NCBI GenBank assembly: GCA_965267775.1
Contig: OZ254140.1
Location: forward strand, 1,426,001 to 1,490,000
Direction: 5' to 3'
Source: Planktophila sp965267775
GTDB taxonomy: Bacteria; Actinomycetota; Actinomycetes; Nanopelagicales; Nanopelagicaceae
Length of the DNA: 64,000 nucleotides
The position numbers were made by a program, and so were the translations under genes. Within the stretch, counting starts at the first letter, position 1. The number at the start of each line of letters is the position of its first letter. The notes under the pieces were generated by a model, which worked only from the letters and a program-made list of their open reading frames with translations, was not told where the DNA came from and searched no databases. Below, piece by piece: positions 31,983 through 40,852 of this stretch.

Positions 31983-34025
31983 ATGTTCGTACTCGCAGCG
32001 CTCTCATACCTTGTAACCGTCGTAGCCGTTGGCCTCTTTATTCTTCGCACTCGCCAGCTGATCGCGATCTATAAGAAGCAGCAACCAGATCCCACTCGCT
32101 CAGGCAATCGCGGTGCACGACTTTCCAATATGCTCAAAGAGGTACTTGGCCATACCAAGATGCTCAACTTCACCGGAACAGGTATCGCCCACTGGTTTGT
32201 CATGGTCGGCTTCGGTGCGCTCTTCGGTACTTTGATCACAGCCTACGGTCAGGTCATCAACCCAGATTTCGCACTACCTATCATCGGCCACTTTGTTGGT
32301 TACGAACTCTTCGCTGAGGTAATTGCTGCACTCACTGGCATCGGAATCGTGACTCTTATCGGAATTCGCCAGGCAACTCGTTTCTGGCATAAGGGTCGCA
32401 CTTCTCGTTTTGCAGGATCGAATCAAGGTCGCGCTTACTATGTTGAAGCAACGATTCTCGCCGTTGTCTTCTGCGTTATTGCACTTCGTGGTTTGGAGGG
32501 CGCACTTGCTGGTGAGAAGAGCTGGTCACTTCACTACGCAATCTCATGGCCTGCAGTTACATTCTTCTCAGGGTGGTCAACATCCTCCCTTGAGAGCGCA
32601 ATAGTCGTAGTTGCAACGGCAAAGATTCTTGTCTCGATGTTGTGGTTTATTGTCATTGCATCGAATTTAACAATGGGCGTTGCATGGCACCGCTTCTTGG
32701 CATTCTTCAATATTTACTTTAAGCGCAATATCGATCAGCCATCACTTGGTGCGCTTCCAGAGATGTTGTCACACGGTAAGCCGGTTAACTTTGAAGATCC
32801 TGCAGATGATGATGTCTTCGGCCTTGGAACACGTGGAGATATCTCTTGGAAGGGCCTTCTCGACATGACCAGCTGTACTGAGTGCGGTCGTTGCCAATCT
32901 CAATGCCCTGCTTGGCATACCGATAAGCCGCTCTCTCCAAAGCTCTTGATCATGGCGATGCGCGATCACGCAATGGCAAAGGTTGTCGATACAGAGAACC
33001 TTGTCGGCGAGAAAGCACCAGTTTCTATGGATGTTCTCTGGTCATGTACCTCATGCGGTGCCTGCGTCAATGAATGCCCTGTCGATATCGAGCATGTCGA
33101 TCACATCGTCAATATGCGTCGCTTCCAGGTTCTTGTGGAATCAGAGTTCCCAACAGAGCTCGGTGGGACATTTAGAAATCTTGAGAAGGCTGGCAATCCA
33201 TGGGGTGCCAATAAGCAAGATCGTGAAGGTTGGATCGCAGAGTGCGACTTCCCTGTCAAAGTTGTTAGCGGAGAACTTCCAGAAGATGTTGAGTATCTAT
33301 TTTGGGTTGGTTGCGCTGGTGCATATGAAGATCGCGCAAAGAAGACAACGAAGGCTGTTGCAGAGTTGCTCCATATGGCTGGCGTTAACTTTGCTGTCCT
33401 TGGAAAGCGCGAGACTTGTACAGGAGATCCTGCGCGACGTGCTGGAAATGAATTCCTCTATCAAATTCTTGCAGCTGAAAATATCGAAACATTTAAAGAG
33501 ACATTCGGTAACCGTGGTGTGAAGAAGGTTGTTGTTACCTGCCCTCACTGCTTTACAACAATCGGTAAAGATTATGCTCAGAGTGGTTACGAACTACAGA
33601 TGTTGCACCACACACAACTTCTCAATACTTTGGTGAAGGAAGGAAAGCTAAAGACTTCACCACATAAGGCTGATCAGAAAATTACATTCCATGATCCTTG
33701 CTACTTGGGTCGCCACAATCAGATCTATGCACCACCTCGTGAGCTCCTTGAAGCTTCAGGTTGTGACATCGAAGAGATGCCACGTAATCAAGAGCGTTCA
33801 TTCTGCTGCGGTGGCGGTGGCGGTCGTATGTGGATGGAAGAGACACTTGGTTCACGTATCAACCTCAACCGCGTTGATGAAGCGATCGAGACAGGTGCAC
33901 CTGAAGTTGCAGTTGCATGTCCCTTCTGCCGCATCATGGTGGGCGATGGCATGACAGCGCGTCAATCCGACGTCGAGGTACTAGATGTTGCTCAGGTTCT
34001 GCTTAGGAGCGTGAAGAAGCAATAG
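31983..34025 (+). CDS. Membrane-bound Fe-S oxidoreductase with two CCG domains (HdrD-like)
   Basis: A 680-residue respiratory-type protein. The N-terminal ~260 residues have about five to six membrane helices like the NarI/HdrE cytochrome domain. A ferredoxin domain follows with CTECGRCQSQCP and CTSCGACVNECPVD, two [4Fe-4S] clusters. The C-terminal part has two cysteine-rich CCG-type domains (WVGCAG ... TCPHCF; HDPCYLGRH ... SFCCGGGGGRMW ... ACPFC). Actinobacterial relatives are annotated as Fe-S binding reductases; electrons probably pass between a cytoplasmic donor and quinone, but the donor is unknown. TACCCT lies 7 bases before the ATG. Its 3' end overlaps the rhomboid gene by 23 bases. 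Confidence 0.85.
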   Translation: MFVLAALSYLVTVVAVGLFILRTRQLIAIYKKQQPDPTRSGNRGARLSNMLKEVLGHTKMLNFTGTGIAHWFVMVGFGALFGTLITAYGQVINPDFALPIIGHFVGYELFAEVIAALTGIGIVTLIGIRQATRFWHKGRTSRFAGSNQGRAYYVEATILAVVFCVIALRGLEGALAGEKSWSLHYAISWPAVTFFSGWSTSSLESAIVVVATAKILVSMLWFIVIASNLTMGVAWHRFLAFFNIYFKRNIDQPSLGALPEMLSHGKPVNFEDPADDDVFGLGTRGDISWKGLLDMTSCTECGRCQSQCPAWHTDKPLSPKLLIMAMRDHAMAKVVDTENLVGEKAPVSMDVLWSCTSCGACVNECPVDIEHVDHIVNMRRFQVLVESEFPTELGGTFRNLEKAGNPWGANKQDREGWIAECDFPVKVVSGELPEDVEYLFWVGCAGAYEDRAKKTTKAVAELLHMAGVNFAVLGKRETCTGDPARRAGNEFLYQILAAENIETFKETFGNRGVKKVVVTCPHCFTTIGKDYAQSGYELQMLHHTQLLNTLVKEGKLKTSPHKADQKITFHDPCYLGRHNQIYAPPRELLEASGCDIEEMPRNQERSFCCGGGGGRMWMEETLGSRINLNRVDEAIETGAPEVAVACPFCRIMVGDGMTARQSDVEVLDVAQVLLRSVKKQ

Positions 34026-34548
34026 CCTTTGTAATAACCCAGCCGCCGATAAGGCCGCCTAGATGGGCGTGCCAATCGACACCGCCGATGGTGAAACCAA
34101 TTGCAAAGTTGATAGCGACGATTGCGTAGATGCTCTTTACCTCTACGCCGATGTGCTTGCCAACTGCGATAAATGCTCCGAAGAGGCCGAAGACTGCTCC
34201 AGATACTCCGATGGAGTAACCCTGCAAGAAGAGGGCTGAGGCGATTGATCCTGAGAGAAGTGAAACTAGGAAGATTACGAGGAACTTTGCCTTGCCGAAT
34301 ACATATTCGAGTGGCGTACCAAGTTGATGTAACGCCATCATATTGAAAGCTAAGTGGAATGGCAGCGTGCTCGATGTGTCATGCAGGAGTGCGACTGTAA
34401 AGAGTCGGTACCACTCATTGCTGCTGCGCAGATATTCCATCCGTTGTAATGAGAGAGTATCGATAATCGCTGGGTTGATCAGCTCCCAAAGATAAAAGCC
34501 ACAGATCACTGTTATCAATGTGAGAACGATGCTCTGTGGCTTCTTCAT
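34003..34548 (-). CDS. Rhomboid-family intramembrane serine protease
   Basis: A 181-residue membrane protein with about six hydrophobic segments. The nucleophile is in GVSGAVFGL (Ser about 114) and the partner His in DWHAHLGGLIGG; HLAFNMMAL matches the second-helix HxxxN-type motif. Rhomboids cut membrane helices of other proteins. No zinc-finger or other extra domain is fused. It lies 21 bases downstream of ppiA on the same strand and overlaps the Fe-S reductase convergently. Confidence 0.9.
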   Translation of the reverse strand: MKKPQSIVLTLITVICGFYLWELINPAIIDTLSLQRMEYLRSSNEWYRLFTVALLHDTSSTLPFHLAFNMMALHQLGTPLEYVFGKAKFLVIFLVSLLSGSIASALFLQGYSIGVSGAVFGLFGAFIAVGKHIGVEVKSIYAIVAINFAIGFTIGGVDWHAHLGGLIGGWVITKAIASSRS

Positions 34549-34569
34549 CTTCGAATTTCTTTTTCTTAC

Positions 34570-35079
34570 TTATGCGATTGTGACGCTATTGATAACCACA
34601 GGTGTAATTGGCTTATCTTGTGCACCTGTTGGTGTTGACTCAATCTTGTCTACAACAGCCTGTGATGCTGCATCCTTAACTTCACCAAAGATTGTGTGCT
34701 TACGGTTAAGCCATGTAGTTGGTGCAGATGTAATGAAGAACTGTGAACCATTTGTTCCTGGTCCTGAGTTAGCCATTGCAAGGATGTATGGGCGATCGAA
34801 TTGAAGTTCACCATGGAACTCATCTTCAAACTTATAACCTGGACCACCGAAGCCCTGACCAAGTGGATCTCCACCTTGAATCATGAAGCCGCTGATAACG
34901 CGGTGAAAAACTGTTCCGTCGTAGAGCTTCTCTGTTGATGGCTTGCCTGTACGAGGATCAGTCCACTCACGTGCACCTGTTGCAAGATCAACGAAGTTCT
35001 TCACGGTCTTTGGTGCGTGATCTGGGAAGAGCTCGATAACGATGTCACCGAGAGTCGTATGTAAAGTTGCTGTTGTCAT
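34570..35079 (-). CDS. ppiA: Cyclophilin-type peptidyl-prolyl cis-trans isomerase
   Basis: A 169-residue cytoplasmic cyclophilin. It has FHRVISGFMIQGGDPLGQG (catalytic Arg and Phe), GTNGSQFFIT and HTIFGEV, the family core, and starts TTATLHTTLGDIVIELFPDHAP. A longer frame opens at 35124, but ATG 35079 (MTTATLHT) matches the family start. Mycobacterial ppiA lies in the same place after gyrA and the two tRNAs. Confidence 0.94.
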   Translation of the reverse strand: MTTATLHTTLGDIVIELFPDHAPKTVKNFVDLATGAREWTDPRTGKPSTEKLYDGTVFHRVISGFMIQGGDPLGQGFGGPGYKFEDEFHGELQFDRPYILAMANSGPGTNGSQFFITSAPTTWLNRKHTIFGEVKDAASQAVVDKIESTPTGAQDKPITPVVINSVTIA

Positions 35080-35106
35080 TGATTTTTCCAATCGCTCATT
35101 TGGATA

Positions 35107-35134
35107 GTAAAAAACCCGCCACACGTGACGGGTT
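35107..35134 (-). terminator. Intrinsic terminator of the tRNA-Ile/tRNA-Ala unit
   Basis: AACCCG (35113-35118) and CGGGTT (35129-35134) form a stem; on the minus strand it is followed by TTTTTTAC, a classic U-run. It sits 7 bases downstream of tRNA-Ala. Confidence 0.85.
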
Positions 35135-35140
35135 CTTCAG

Positions 35141-35213
35141 TGGAGACCAGGGGAATCGAACCCCTAACCCCCGCCTTGCAAAGGCGGTGCTCTACCAATT
35201 GAGCTAGGTCCCC
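35141..35213 (-). tRNA. tRNA-Ala(TGC)
   Basis: A 73-nt cloverleaf: acceptor GGGGACC/GGTCTCC, anticodon stem CCGCC/GGCGG with loop TTTGCAA (TGC), T-arm AGGGG-TTCGATT-CCCCT. CCA is not encoded. It lies 15 bases after tRNA-Ile, so both come from one transcript. Confidence 0.97.
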
Positions 35214-35228
35214 GTTGTTAGTGCGGGG

Positions 35229-35303
35229 TGGGCCTAGATGGACTTGAACCATCGACCTCTTCCTTATCAGGGAAGCGCTCTAACCGGGCTGAGCTATAGG
35301 CCC
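35229..35303 (-). tRNA. tRNA-Ile(GAT)
   Basis: A 75-nt cloverleaf: acceptor GGGCCTA/TAGGCCC, anticodon stem CTTCC/GGAAG with loop CTGATAA (GAT), T-arm GATGG-TTCAAGT-CCATC. CCA is not encoded. The gyrA-tRNA-Ile-tRNA-Ala order is conserved near the actinobacterial origin. Confidence 0.97.
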
Positions 35304-35401
35304 GCAGATAAACTTTCGTTCATTTGCAGAATGCGTAGATTACTTGATTTTCACCAAGTAGCCAAAACGCGTTCGACCTACAGCTACAGGCGCAGACAGT
35401 A

Positions 35402-37912
35402 CTACTTTTCCTCGGAAATCTCACCTTCCCGGCTACGAGTGACAGTCAAAAGGGTGGCACCTTCATCAAGATTGACGAGGCGAACGCCCATTGAGTCACG
35501 GCCGGTCTGGCGGATCTCTGAAGCTTGTGTGCGCATGACAGTTCCTGCGCTGGTGATGGCGAGGATTTCATCGCTATCTACGAGGACGAGGGCTGAGACG
35601 AGAGTTCCTCGAGAATCCTCATCGATCTTTGCCGCCTTAATACCAATTCCACCACGGCCCTGAAGGCGATACTCCTCGATTGGAGTCTTCTTTCCATAGC
35701 CACCATCGGTTGCTGTGAAGACAAATGAGTTCTCGCCATCGACGCGAGACATTGTGAGAAGTTCATCGCCTTCGCGGAACTTCATACCGATCACACCAGA
35801 TGTTGAACGGCCCATAGAGCGAAGTGATTCATCATCACAGACGAAGCGAACTGACATCGCCTTACGTGAGACGAGAAGAATCTCATCGCCATCTGCAGCC
35901 AATGTTGCAGAGACAACTTCATCATCACCCTTGAGATTAATTGCAATCAAACCGCCGGTACGAGGTGAGTCGTATTCGACGAGAGGAGTTTTCTTAATGA
36001 GACCGCCCTTTGTTGCAAGGATCAAGAATGGTGCTGCGTTGTAATCCTTAAATGACAAGACCTGTGCAATTGTCTCTTCTGGCTTAAATGCCAAGAGGTT
36101 TGCAACATGCTGTCCGCGAGCATCGCGTCCTGCATCTGGAAGTTCGTGAACCTTTGCACGATAGACGCGACCTTGGTTGGTGAAGAACAATAACCAGTCG
36201 TGAGTTGATGCAACAAAGAAGTGATCAACTACATCATCTTGCTTCAGCGATGCACCCTTTACGCCACGGCCTCCACGACGTTGCGACTTATAAAGGTCAG
36301 CAGCTGTGCGCTTTGAATATCCGCCACGTGTAATAGTTACAACAACATCTGAATCAGGAATCAAATCTTCTGCAGAGAAGTCGCCTTCAGATGCAACGAG
36401 CTGTGTGCGACGCTCATCGCCATACTTAGTGACTAATTCTGAAAGCTCTGTCTTAACAATTTCACGCTGCTTCGCCTCTGAAGCCAAGATCGCATTGAGT
36501 TCGATGATGTCCGCCATGAGGCCTTCATACTCATCATTAATCTTCTGGCGCTCCAACGCTGCAATACGACGAAGCTGCATATCCAAGATTGCATTTGCCT
36601 GTACTTCATCAACATCGAGCAATTTCATAAGCCCAGTACGTGCTTCTTCAGGTGTTTTTGAAGCGCGAATCAGAGCAATAACTGCATCAAGTGCATCGAG
36701 CGCCTTGAGGTACCCCTTGAGGATATGTGCGCGCTTCTCTTTCTCAACCAAGCGGAACTTGGTGCGGCGAACAATGACCTCAATCTGGTGTTCGATGTAG
36801 TACTTGATAAATTCATCGAGACGAAGTGTGCGAGGGACGCCATCAACGAGCGCCAACATATTGGCACCAAATGTGTCCTGCAGCTGTGTCTGCTTGTAGA
36901 GGTTATTGAGAACGACCTTTGGAATAGCAGAGGTCTGAAGAACGATGACAAGGCGCTGACCTAAACGCTCGTTACCTTCATCGCGCACATCTGCGATGCC
37001 CTTGATCTTGCCATCTTTTACGAGCTCGGCAATCTTAAGAGCCAAGTTATCTGGGTTGACTTGATATGGAAGCTCTGTGACAACAAGACATGTGCGCTTA
37101 TTGATCTCTTCAACGTTTACAACTGCGCGCATCGTGATCGAACCGCGACCCGTGCGATAAGCATCTTCAATTCCACCGCGGCCGACGATGAGGCCCTTTG
37201 TAGGAAAGTCAGGACCCTTAACAACTGTCAGCAGGTGAGCAAGGAGGTTTTCAGTCGATTGTTCTGGATGTTCGAGCGTGTAGATAACTGCCTCGCCGAT
37301 TTCACGAAGGTTATGTGGCGGAATATTTGTCGCCATACCAACTGCGATACCGGCAGAACCGTTTACAAGAAGGTTTGGAAAACGTGAAGGCAATACATCT
37401 GGCTCTTGTGAGCGGCCATCGTAGTTAGGCGAGAAGTTGACGGTGTCTTCATCGATATCGCGCATCATCTCCATCGCGAGAGGCGCTAAACGAGCTTCTG
37501 TATAACGCATCGCAGCTGCTGGATCGTTACCAGGTGAGCCGAAGTTACCGTTTCCATCAATCAATGGATAACGAAGAGACCAAGGCTGTGCCAAGCGGAC
37601 TACAGAGTCATAGATCGCAGTGTCACCATGTGGGTGGTAATTACCCATAACGTCACCGACGATACGAGATGACTTGTAATAACCCTTATCAGGACGGTAA
37701 CCCGCGTCGAACATCGCATATAAGACGCGACGGTGAACTGGCTTTAAACCATCACGAATATCTGGAAGCGCGCGACCGACGATAACTGACATTGCATAGT
37801 CGAGGTAGCTACGCGCCATCTCAACTTGGAGGTCAACGGTCTCGATGCGGTCATATGTTGCGCCAGATGAGTCCGGATTCAAACCAGCTTCGTTTATCTT
37901 TTCATCGCTCAT
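35402..37912 (-). CDS. gyrA: DNA gyrase subunit A
   Basis: An 836-residue subunit that cuts and rejoins DNA. The N-terminal breakage-reunion domain has RALPDIRDGLKPVHRRVLYAM, the quinolone-resistance region GNYHPHGDTAIYDSVVRLAQPW (the fluoroquinolone-sensitive type, with GDTAIYD) and the catalytic Tyr in AAMRYTEARL. The C-terminal beta-pinwheel carries several blades and a GyrA-box-like QRRGGRGVKG. No intein. It overlaps the gyrB stop by one base (TAATG), so the two are translationally coupled. Confidence 0.97.
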   Translation of the reverse strand: MSDEKINEAGLNPDSSGATYDRIETVDLQVEMARSYLDYAMSVIVGRALPDIRDGLKPVHRRVLYAMFDAGYRPDKGYYKSSRIVGDVMGNYHPHGDTAIYDSVVRLAQPWSLRYPLIDGNGNFGSPGNDPAAAMRYTEARLAPLAMEMMRDIDEDTVNFSPNYDGRSQEPDVLPSRFPNLLVNGSAGIAVGMATNIPPHNLREIGEAVIYTLEHPEQSTENLLAHLLTVVKGPDFPTKGLIVGRGGIEDAYRTGRGSITMRAVVNVEEINKRTCLVVTELPYQVNPDNLALKIAELVKDGKIKGIADVRDEGNERLGQRLVIVLQTSAIPKVVLNNLYKQTQLQDTFGANMLALVDGVPRTLRLDEFIKYYIEHQIEVIVRRTKFRLVEKEKRAHILKGYLKALDALDAVIALIRASKTPEEARTGLMKLLDVDEVQANAILDMQLRRIAALERQKINDEYEGLMADIIELNAILASEAKQREIVKTELSELVTKYGDERRTQLVASEGDFSAEDLIPDSDVVVTITRGGYSKRTAADLYKSQRRGGRGVKGASLKQDDVVDHFFVASTHDWLLFFTNQGRVYRAKVHELPDAGRDARGQHVANLLAFKPEETIAQVLSFKDYNAAPFLILATKGGLIKKTPLVEYDSPRTGGLIAINLKGDDEVVSATLAADGDEILLVSRKAMSVRFVCDDESLRSMGRSTSGVIGMKFREGDELLTMSRVDGENSFVFTATDGGYGKKTPIEEYRLQGRGGIGIKAAKIDEDSRGTLVSALVLVDSDEILAITSAGTVMRTQASEIRQTGRDSMGVRLVNLDEGATLLTVTRSREGEISEEK

Positions 37913-39873
37913 TAGATATCCAAGAACCTAACATCCTTAGCGTTGCGCTGAATAAATGCACGACGCTTCTCAACATCTTCACCCATCAAAACTGAGAATA
38001 AGTCATCTGCCGCAGCTGCATCATCGAGTGTGACTCGGATGAGAACGCGGTGATCTGGATCCATCGTTGTATCCCAGAGCTCTTTAGCTGGCATCTCACC
38101 AAGACCCTTAAATCGCTGAATACCGTCATCCTTAGGAAGGCGCTTACCGGCATCGATTCCATCTTTAATCATCGCATCGCGTTCGCGATCGCTAAATGCA
38201 TACTCGACTGACTCTTTACCGGCCCACTTGAGTTTGTAGAGAGGAGGTTGAGCAAAGTAGACGAAACCATTCTCAATCAACGGGCGCATAAAGCGGAAGA
38301 GAAGCGTAAGAAGAAGGGTACGGATGTGCTGTCCATCAACGTCAGCATCGGCCATCAAAATAATCTTGTGATAACGAAGCTTCTCGATGTCGAAGTCGTC
38401 GTGAACACCTGTGCCGAGCGCAGTAATAAGCGCCTGAACTTCATTGTTCTGCAAGACGCGATCGATACGAGCCTTCTCAACATTAAGAATCTTTCCACGG
38501 ATAGGAAGAACTGCCTGATTGCGAGAATCACGTCCACCCTTTGTTGAACCGCCCGCTGAATCTCCCTCAACGATGTAGAGCTCGCACTTTGCAGGATCTG
38601 TCCACTGACAATCAGCGAGCTTTCCAGGCATTCCACGGCCTTCTAGCAAACCCTTGCGATTACGTGCTAAATCACGTGCTTTTCGCGCTGCAACACGTGC
38701 AGATGCGGCATCAATCGACTTGCGAATAATGTCTTTACCTTCTGCAGGATTCTGTTCAAACCATGCAGTTAATTGTTCATTGACAATCTTCTGTGTAAAT
38801 GATTTTGCTTCAGTGTTACCAAGCTTTGTCTTTGTCTGTCCTTCAAACTGTGGCTCGCCAAGTTTGATTGAGACGATTGCAGTGAGACCTTCGCGGACAT
38901 CGTCACCGGTGAGGCGATCTTCCTTCTTCTTGATCAGATTCTGATCCTCAGCAAATTTATTTACGACCGATGTGAGAGCGGTACGGAAACCTTCTTCGTG
39001 TGTTCCGCCTTCATGGGTATGAATGGTGTTAGCAAATGTGTAGACAGATTCAGAGAAACCTTGGTTCCACTGCATTGATACCTCAAGTGAGAGGCGCGCC
39101 TTCTTATCTTCCGCCTCGATAGCAATTACTGATTTATGAAGTTCGCCGCGGGTTGAGTTGAGGTGCTTTACAAAGTCTGTAATTCCGCCTGCATATTGGT
39201 AACGAACTGCAAGCTGCTCGCCCTTCTCGTCAACATGGCCATCGCGAAGATCTGTAAGGGACAAGATAAGTCCCTTATTAAGAAATGCCATTTCGCGGAA
39301 TCGCGTTGAGAGAACTTCAAAAGAGAAATCAACTGTTTCAAAGATTTCAGCAGATGGCCAGAATTGAATTGTCGTTCCGGTCTCTGTTGTTGCCTCGCCC
39401 TTTTTTACAGGAGCGGTTGGAACACCGAGCTTGTACTCCTGTGTCCAAATAAATCCATCGCGCTTTACCTTTGCATGTAAATCGGTTGAGAGCGCATTAA
39501 CAACTGAAGATCCAACGCCGTGAAGACCACCAGAGACTGAGTAACCACCATCTCCGAACTTTCCGCCTGCGTGAAGAACTGTAAGAACAACTTCGAGAGC
39601 TGGCTTCTTTTCGATTGGGTGGATATCAACTGGAATTCCACGACCGTTATCAATAACTTGTAGCGATCCATCTGCCATCAGAGTTACTTGAATCTCGGTG
39701 CAATAACCTGCGAGCGCCTCATCGACTGCGTTATCGACGATCTCATAGACGAGGTGGTGGAGGCCGCGTTCTCCGGTAGATCCGATATACATACCTGGGC
39801 GCTTGCGGACCGCCTCTAGGCCTTCGAGGACGGTGATGGAAGAGGCGTCGTAGCCCTGCTTCTTCTCACTCAT
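37912..39873 (-). CDS. gyrB: DNA gyrase subunit B
   Basis: A 653-residue ATPase subunit. It has the GHKL ATP site (EIVDNAVDEALAGYC, IDNGRGIPVD, GGLHGVGSSVVNALS), the Toprim motifs EGDSAGGSTKGGRDS and MADADVDGQHIRTLLLT, and the C-terminal QRFKGLGEMPAKELWDTTMDP. No intein. GGAGG lies before the ATG at 39873. The upstream region has a promoter, an inverted repeat and leader hairpins (described separately); recF, dnaN and dnaA, usual upstream partners, are not next to it here. Confidence 0.97.
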   Translation of the reverse strand: MSEKKQGYDASSITVLEGLEAVRKRPGMYIGSTGERGLHHLVYEIVDNAVDEALAGYCTEIQVTLMADGSLQVIDNGRGIPVDIHPIEKKPALEVVLTVLHAGGKFGDGGYSVSGGLHGVGSSVVNALSTDLHAKVKRDGFIWTQEYKLGVPTAPVKKGEATTETGTTIQFWPSAEIFETVDFSFEVLSTRFREMAFLNKGLILSLTDLRDGHVDEKGEQLAVRYQYAGGITDFVKHLNSTRGELHKSVIAIEAEDKKARLSLEVSMQWNQGFSESVYTFANTIHTHEGGTHEEGFRTALTSVVNKFAEDQNLIKKKEDRLTGDDVREGLTAIVSIKLGEPQFEGQTKTKLGNTEAKSFTQKIVNEQLTAWFEQNPAEGKDIIRKSIDAASARVAARKARDLARNRKGLLEGRGMPGKLADCQWTDPAKCELYIVEGDSAGGSTKGGRDSRNQAVLPIRGKILNVEKARIDRVLQNNEVQALITALGTGVHDDFDIEKLRYHKIILMADADVDGQHIRTLLLTLLFRFMRPLIENGFVYFAQPPLYKLKWAGKESVEYAFSDRERDAMIKDGIDAGKRLPKDDGIQRFKGLGEMPAKELWDTTMDPDHRVLIRVTLDDAAAADDLFSVLMGEDVEKRRAFIQRNAKDVRFLDI

Positions 39874-39894
39874 CGAGCCTCCATTGGCTTTATC

Positions 39895-39935
39895 GAAAAG
39901 GCCCCAAAAGGCCTCAGGTGCCCGATTTCCTCGGG
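39895..39935 (-). promoter_or_regulatory. Two hairpins in the gyrB leader, one terminator-like
   Basis: On the minus strand CCCGA/TCGGG (39921-39935) forms one stem; then AGGCC-TTTTGG-GGCCT (39899-39914) forms a second, followed by TTTTC, about 22 bases before the gyrB start. The second resembles a short intrinsic terminator and could act as an attenuator of gyrB; the stem is only five pairs, so this is tentative. Confidence 0.4.
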
Positions 39936-39942
39936 TCAGGCA

Positions 39943-39996
39943 ATTATCCTAGTGGTAAATGGAATCTGTAAATACCGTCAAAAGCCTTGGACGGTA
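39943..39996 (-). promoter_or_regulatory. gyrB promoter with overlapping inverted repeat
   Basis: On the minus strand TTTACA (39972-39967) and GATAAT (39948-39943) with an 18-base spacer look like -35 and -10 boxes. Immediately upstream TACCGTC (39973-39979) and GACGGTA (39990-39996) form a perfect 7-bp inverted repeat with a 10-base spacer, placed as an operator. The rest of 39997-40129 holds no gene; it contains AGAAATCCCGAAGTT, also found upstream of ssb. Confidence 0.5.
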
Positions 39997-40129
39997 GAAA
40001 TCCCGAAGTTTGAGCCCGCCTCCGAGCCTTCCCTCTGGGGTTGAGTGATTTTGAGCGTGATTTCACCCTCCCCGGCCATTCCCGCGCCGTTCTCAGCAAA
40101 GACACAGGTTCGGGGTCGACTATTAACCC

Positions 40130-40840
40130 ATGAGCACAGATTCCACAGGCAAGCGCATCCTCGTCGTCGACGATGAGAACAGCATCAGCGATCTCATCGC
40201 TACCTCACTCAAGTTTGTCGGCTTCGATGTCCGCACAGCTGCAAGTGGATCACAGGCTCTCGCAATTGCTGAAGAGTTCAAACCTCACGCAATGATTCTC
40301 GATGTCATGTTGCCCGATCTCGATGGATTTGAAGTCTGTCGCCAGATTCGCAATGAAGGTCATCAAGTCGGCGTTCTCTTTCTCTCTGCAAAAGATGAGA
40401 TGAAAGATAAGGTCCAAGGGCTCACAATCGGTGGCGATGATTACATGACAAAGCCATTTAGCTTGGAAGAACTCGTTGCGCGCCTTAAGGCGCTTCTTCG
40501 TCGTATTGGAGTGGTCGAGCAGAACGTTGATGATGAGAAGATTTCATTTGCAGATCTCGAACTTGATGAAGCAACACACGAGGTGCGTCGCGCGGGAAAT
40601 CTCATTGAGTTATCCCCTACTGAATTCACACTTCTTCGCTACTTACTCATCAATGCAGATCGCGTTGTCTCTAAGGCGCAGATCCTTGATCACGTATGGG
40701 ATTACGACTTCGGAGGAGATGCAGGAATCGTTGAAACTTATATCTCTTACCTTCGCAAGAAGATTGATATCTACGAACCAGCGTTGATCCATACAGTGCG
40801 CGGCGTTGGCTACCGACTCCGTATCGCACCAAGTAAGTAA
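40130..40840 (+). CDS. OmpR/PhoB-type response regulator
   Basis: A 236-residue regulator. The receiver has Asp14-Asp15, phospho-acceptor Asp58 (MILDVMLPDLDGFEV) and TKPF; the C-terminal winged helix ends with VSKAQILDHVWDYDFGGDAGIVETYISYLRKKI in separated motifs and IHTVRGVGYRLR. The DYDFGGDAGIVETYISYLRKK element marks the TcrX/TrcR-like actinobacterial group. Twelve bases before its kinase gene. ACTAT lies before the ATG with no ribosome binding site. The stimulus is unknown. Confidence 0.92.
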   Translation: MSTDSTGKRILVVDDENSISDLIATSLKFVGFDVRTAASGSQALAIAEEFKPHAMILDVMLPDLDGFEVCRQIRNEGHQVGVLFLSAKDEMKDKVQGLTIGGDDYMTKPFSLEELVARLKALLRRIGVVEQNVDDEKISFADLELDEATHEVRRAGNLIELSPTEFTLLRYLLINADRVVSKAQILDHVWDYDFGGDAGIVETYISYLRKKIDIYEPALIHTVRGVGYRLRIAPSK

Positions 40841-40852
40841 TAGGCTTTTCTT

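Noticed and set aside
35238..35663. Plus-strand 141-residue frame over tRNA-Ile and the gyrA 3' end
   Set aside because: It runs through a tRNA and antisense to gyrA; composition is Arg/Ser-rich as expected for a shadow.
35402..39873. Inteins in gyrA or gyrB (and dnaB at 47343)
   Set aside because: The usual insertion motifs are uninterrupted and protein lengths are normal.
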